DNA of 6,245 nt from Myxococcales bacterium UBA1238 (GTDB taxonomy: Bacteria > Myxococcota_A > Bradymonadia > UBA7976 > UBA1532): NCBI GenBank assembly GCA_002309015.1, contig DBWM01000001.1:1-6245 (forward strand). The letters are read 5' to 3'. The position numbers and the translations under genes are program-made. This document shows, piece by piece, positions 5,719-6,245 of the stretch (position 1 is its first letter; each line of letters opens with the position of its first letter). The notes under the pieces are model-generated. The model searched no databases. It had not been told where the DNA came from and saw only the letters and a list, made by a program, of their open reading frames with translations.

Positions 5719-6141
5719 ATGCTGACCGCCATGGATGCACGCAATTTTAAACAAGCCCTTGAAGAGTTGCGCAAAGCCCAGACCGACCGTCAGGTCGCCC
5801 TCTTCGAATCTCCCGGTTGCTCCAATTGCAGCGAATGTCGCTTTTGCAACCATTGCACTGCCTGCCACGACTGCAACTATACCCAAAACTCCACCGGCTG
5901 CGTCTCCTGCAACCACGTGGATCAATGCGAATCCTGCACGAACTCCACCCACCTCGAATCCTGCCGCCGCTGCCACGATTCGAGCTACCTCACCCTCTGC
6001 GAAGATTGCGCCCACTGCACCTACTGCTACGGCTGCATAGGCCTCGTGCGGGCCGAATTCTGCATCCTGAATGTCGCGTATCCGCGAAAGGAATGGTTTG
6101 AAAGGGTCAAGGCGCTCAAGGCCGCGGGGCCGGGGAGGTAG
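5719..6141 (+). CDS. Small Cys-lattice protein (19 Cys in 140 residues), function unknown
   Basis: Residues 1-30 are a Cys-free, probably helical segment. From C34 to C115 there are 19 cysteines, mostly as CxxC and CxxCxxC, and every one falls at a position equal to 1 modulo 3. The pattern repeats every 12 residues (roughly C-x2-C-x2-C/S-x2-L/C), for example C70/C73, C82/C85 and C94/C97. The tail FCILNVAYPRKEWFERVKAL recalls the 'ILN-x-x-Y-x-K-E' ending I remember from Cys-rich proteins of uncultured bacteria, sometimes misnamed CaiB/BaiF; unverified. There is no signal peptide, so the thiols are probably reduced and may bind metal or stack in a small solenoid. The start is uncertain: ATG 5719 and ATG 5731 are in frame 12 nt apart and neither has a good ribosome binding site. 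The gene is divergent from the cyclase and is followed by a G-rich repeat array. Confidence 0.85.
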   Translation: MLTAMDARNFKQALEELRKAQTDRQVALFESPGCSNCSECRFCNHCTACHDCNYTQNSTGCVSCNHVDQCESCTNSTHLESCRRCHDSSYLTLCEDCAHCTYCYGCIGLVRAEFCILNVAYPRKEWFERVKALKAAGPGR

Positions 6142-6148
6142 GGGGCTG

Positions 6149-6245
6149 GTTTTGGGTTCGGGTTTTTGGGTTCGGGGTTTTGGGTTCGGGGTTTTGGGTT
6201 CGGGTCTTTGGGTTCGGGTTTTTGGGTTCGGGTTTTTGGGTTCGG
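6149..6245. repeat. 14-bp G-rich tandem repeat, seven units, runs off the window
   Basis: GGGTTC starts at 6154, 6168, 6182, 6196, 6210, 6224 and 6238, exactly 14 bp apart. The unit is TTTTTGGGTTCGGG. The core GGGTTCGGG is invariant through the array (the last copy is cut by the window edge). Only the first T-run positions vary: G for T in units 1, 3 and 4, and one C in unit 5. Each unit has two GGG runs, so any two units satisfy a four-tract G-quadruplex pattern with loops of 3, 5 and 3 nt on the plus strand. The array starts 7 nt after the stop of the Cys-lattice gene. The unit length is not a multiple of three, so it is not a coding repeat. Confidence 0.95.

Noticed and set aside
5602..6015. 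Minus-strand frame of 137 residues across the Cys-lattice gene
   Set aside because: The plus strand shows a strict Cys lattice and a plausible C-terminal tail. The antisense frame is Ala/Gly/Val-rich shadow and would run through the promoter gap.
6149..6245. Telomere-like or CRISPR-like interpretation of the G-rich array
   Set aside because: The unit resembles ciliate telomeric T/G repeats only by composition. There is no chromosome-end evidence, and CRISPR arrays have unique spacers, which are absent here.

Overview
The window looks like bacterial chromosome from a moderately high-G+C, Gram-negative lineage. The best guess is a deltaproteobacterial-grade group such as Bradymonadota or Myxococcota. 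That rests on a secreted lipoprotein with an Asp/Asn-rich start, a Thr-Asp-Gly-Ser linker and a Cys-rich body, on an FHA-GGDEF protein, and on a probable outer-membrane barrel. The taxonomic guess is inference. No RNA gene, CRISPR array, transposase, phage gene or integrase is visible.

Layout. Positions 1-915 (minus strand) hold most of a Cys-rich lipoprotein gene that runs off the left edge. Positions 916-1353 are non-coding: the leader and possible promoter of the lipoprotein gene, plus about 140 bp of short motifs in both orientations and a 12-bp perfect palindrome. Positions 1354-5578 are a tight four-gene minus-strand cluster. In transcription order it is an FHA-GGDEF diguanylate cyclase, peptidase T (pepT), a probable outer-membrane beta-barrel protein of unrecognised family, and undecaprenyl-diphosphatase (uppP). 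Gaps of 20, 4 and 13 nt make a single operon likely. Positions 5579-5718 are a divergent promoter region. A small plus-strand gene (5719-6141) encodes a 140-residue protein with 19 cysteines. It is followed 7 nt later by a perfectly phased 14-bp G-rich tandem repeat that runs off the right edge.

How the genes may work together. UppP recycles the undecaprenyl carrier for cell-wall and surface polysaccharide synthesis. The barrel protein, and possibly the lipoprotein, would sit in the envelope. PepT trims tripeptides in the cytoplasm. The cyclase at the head of the cluster links it to c-di-GMP signalling, gated by a phosphothreonine-binding FHA domain. This is a plausible envelope/signalling operon, but no common pathway is demonstrated by the sequence.

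The most unusual items are the small protein whose 19 cysteines all fall in one triplet phase (a 12-residue lattice), the 14-bp G-quadruplex-capable array behind it, and the lipoprotein built from a 5-residue-repeat stalk plus a duplicated Cys-rich module. Three genes are best given shorter starts than the longest open frame, because of Shine-Dalgarno position or family length.
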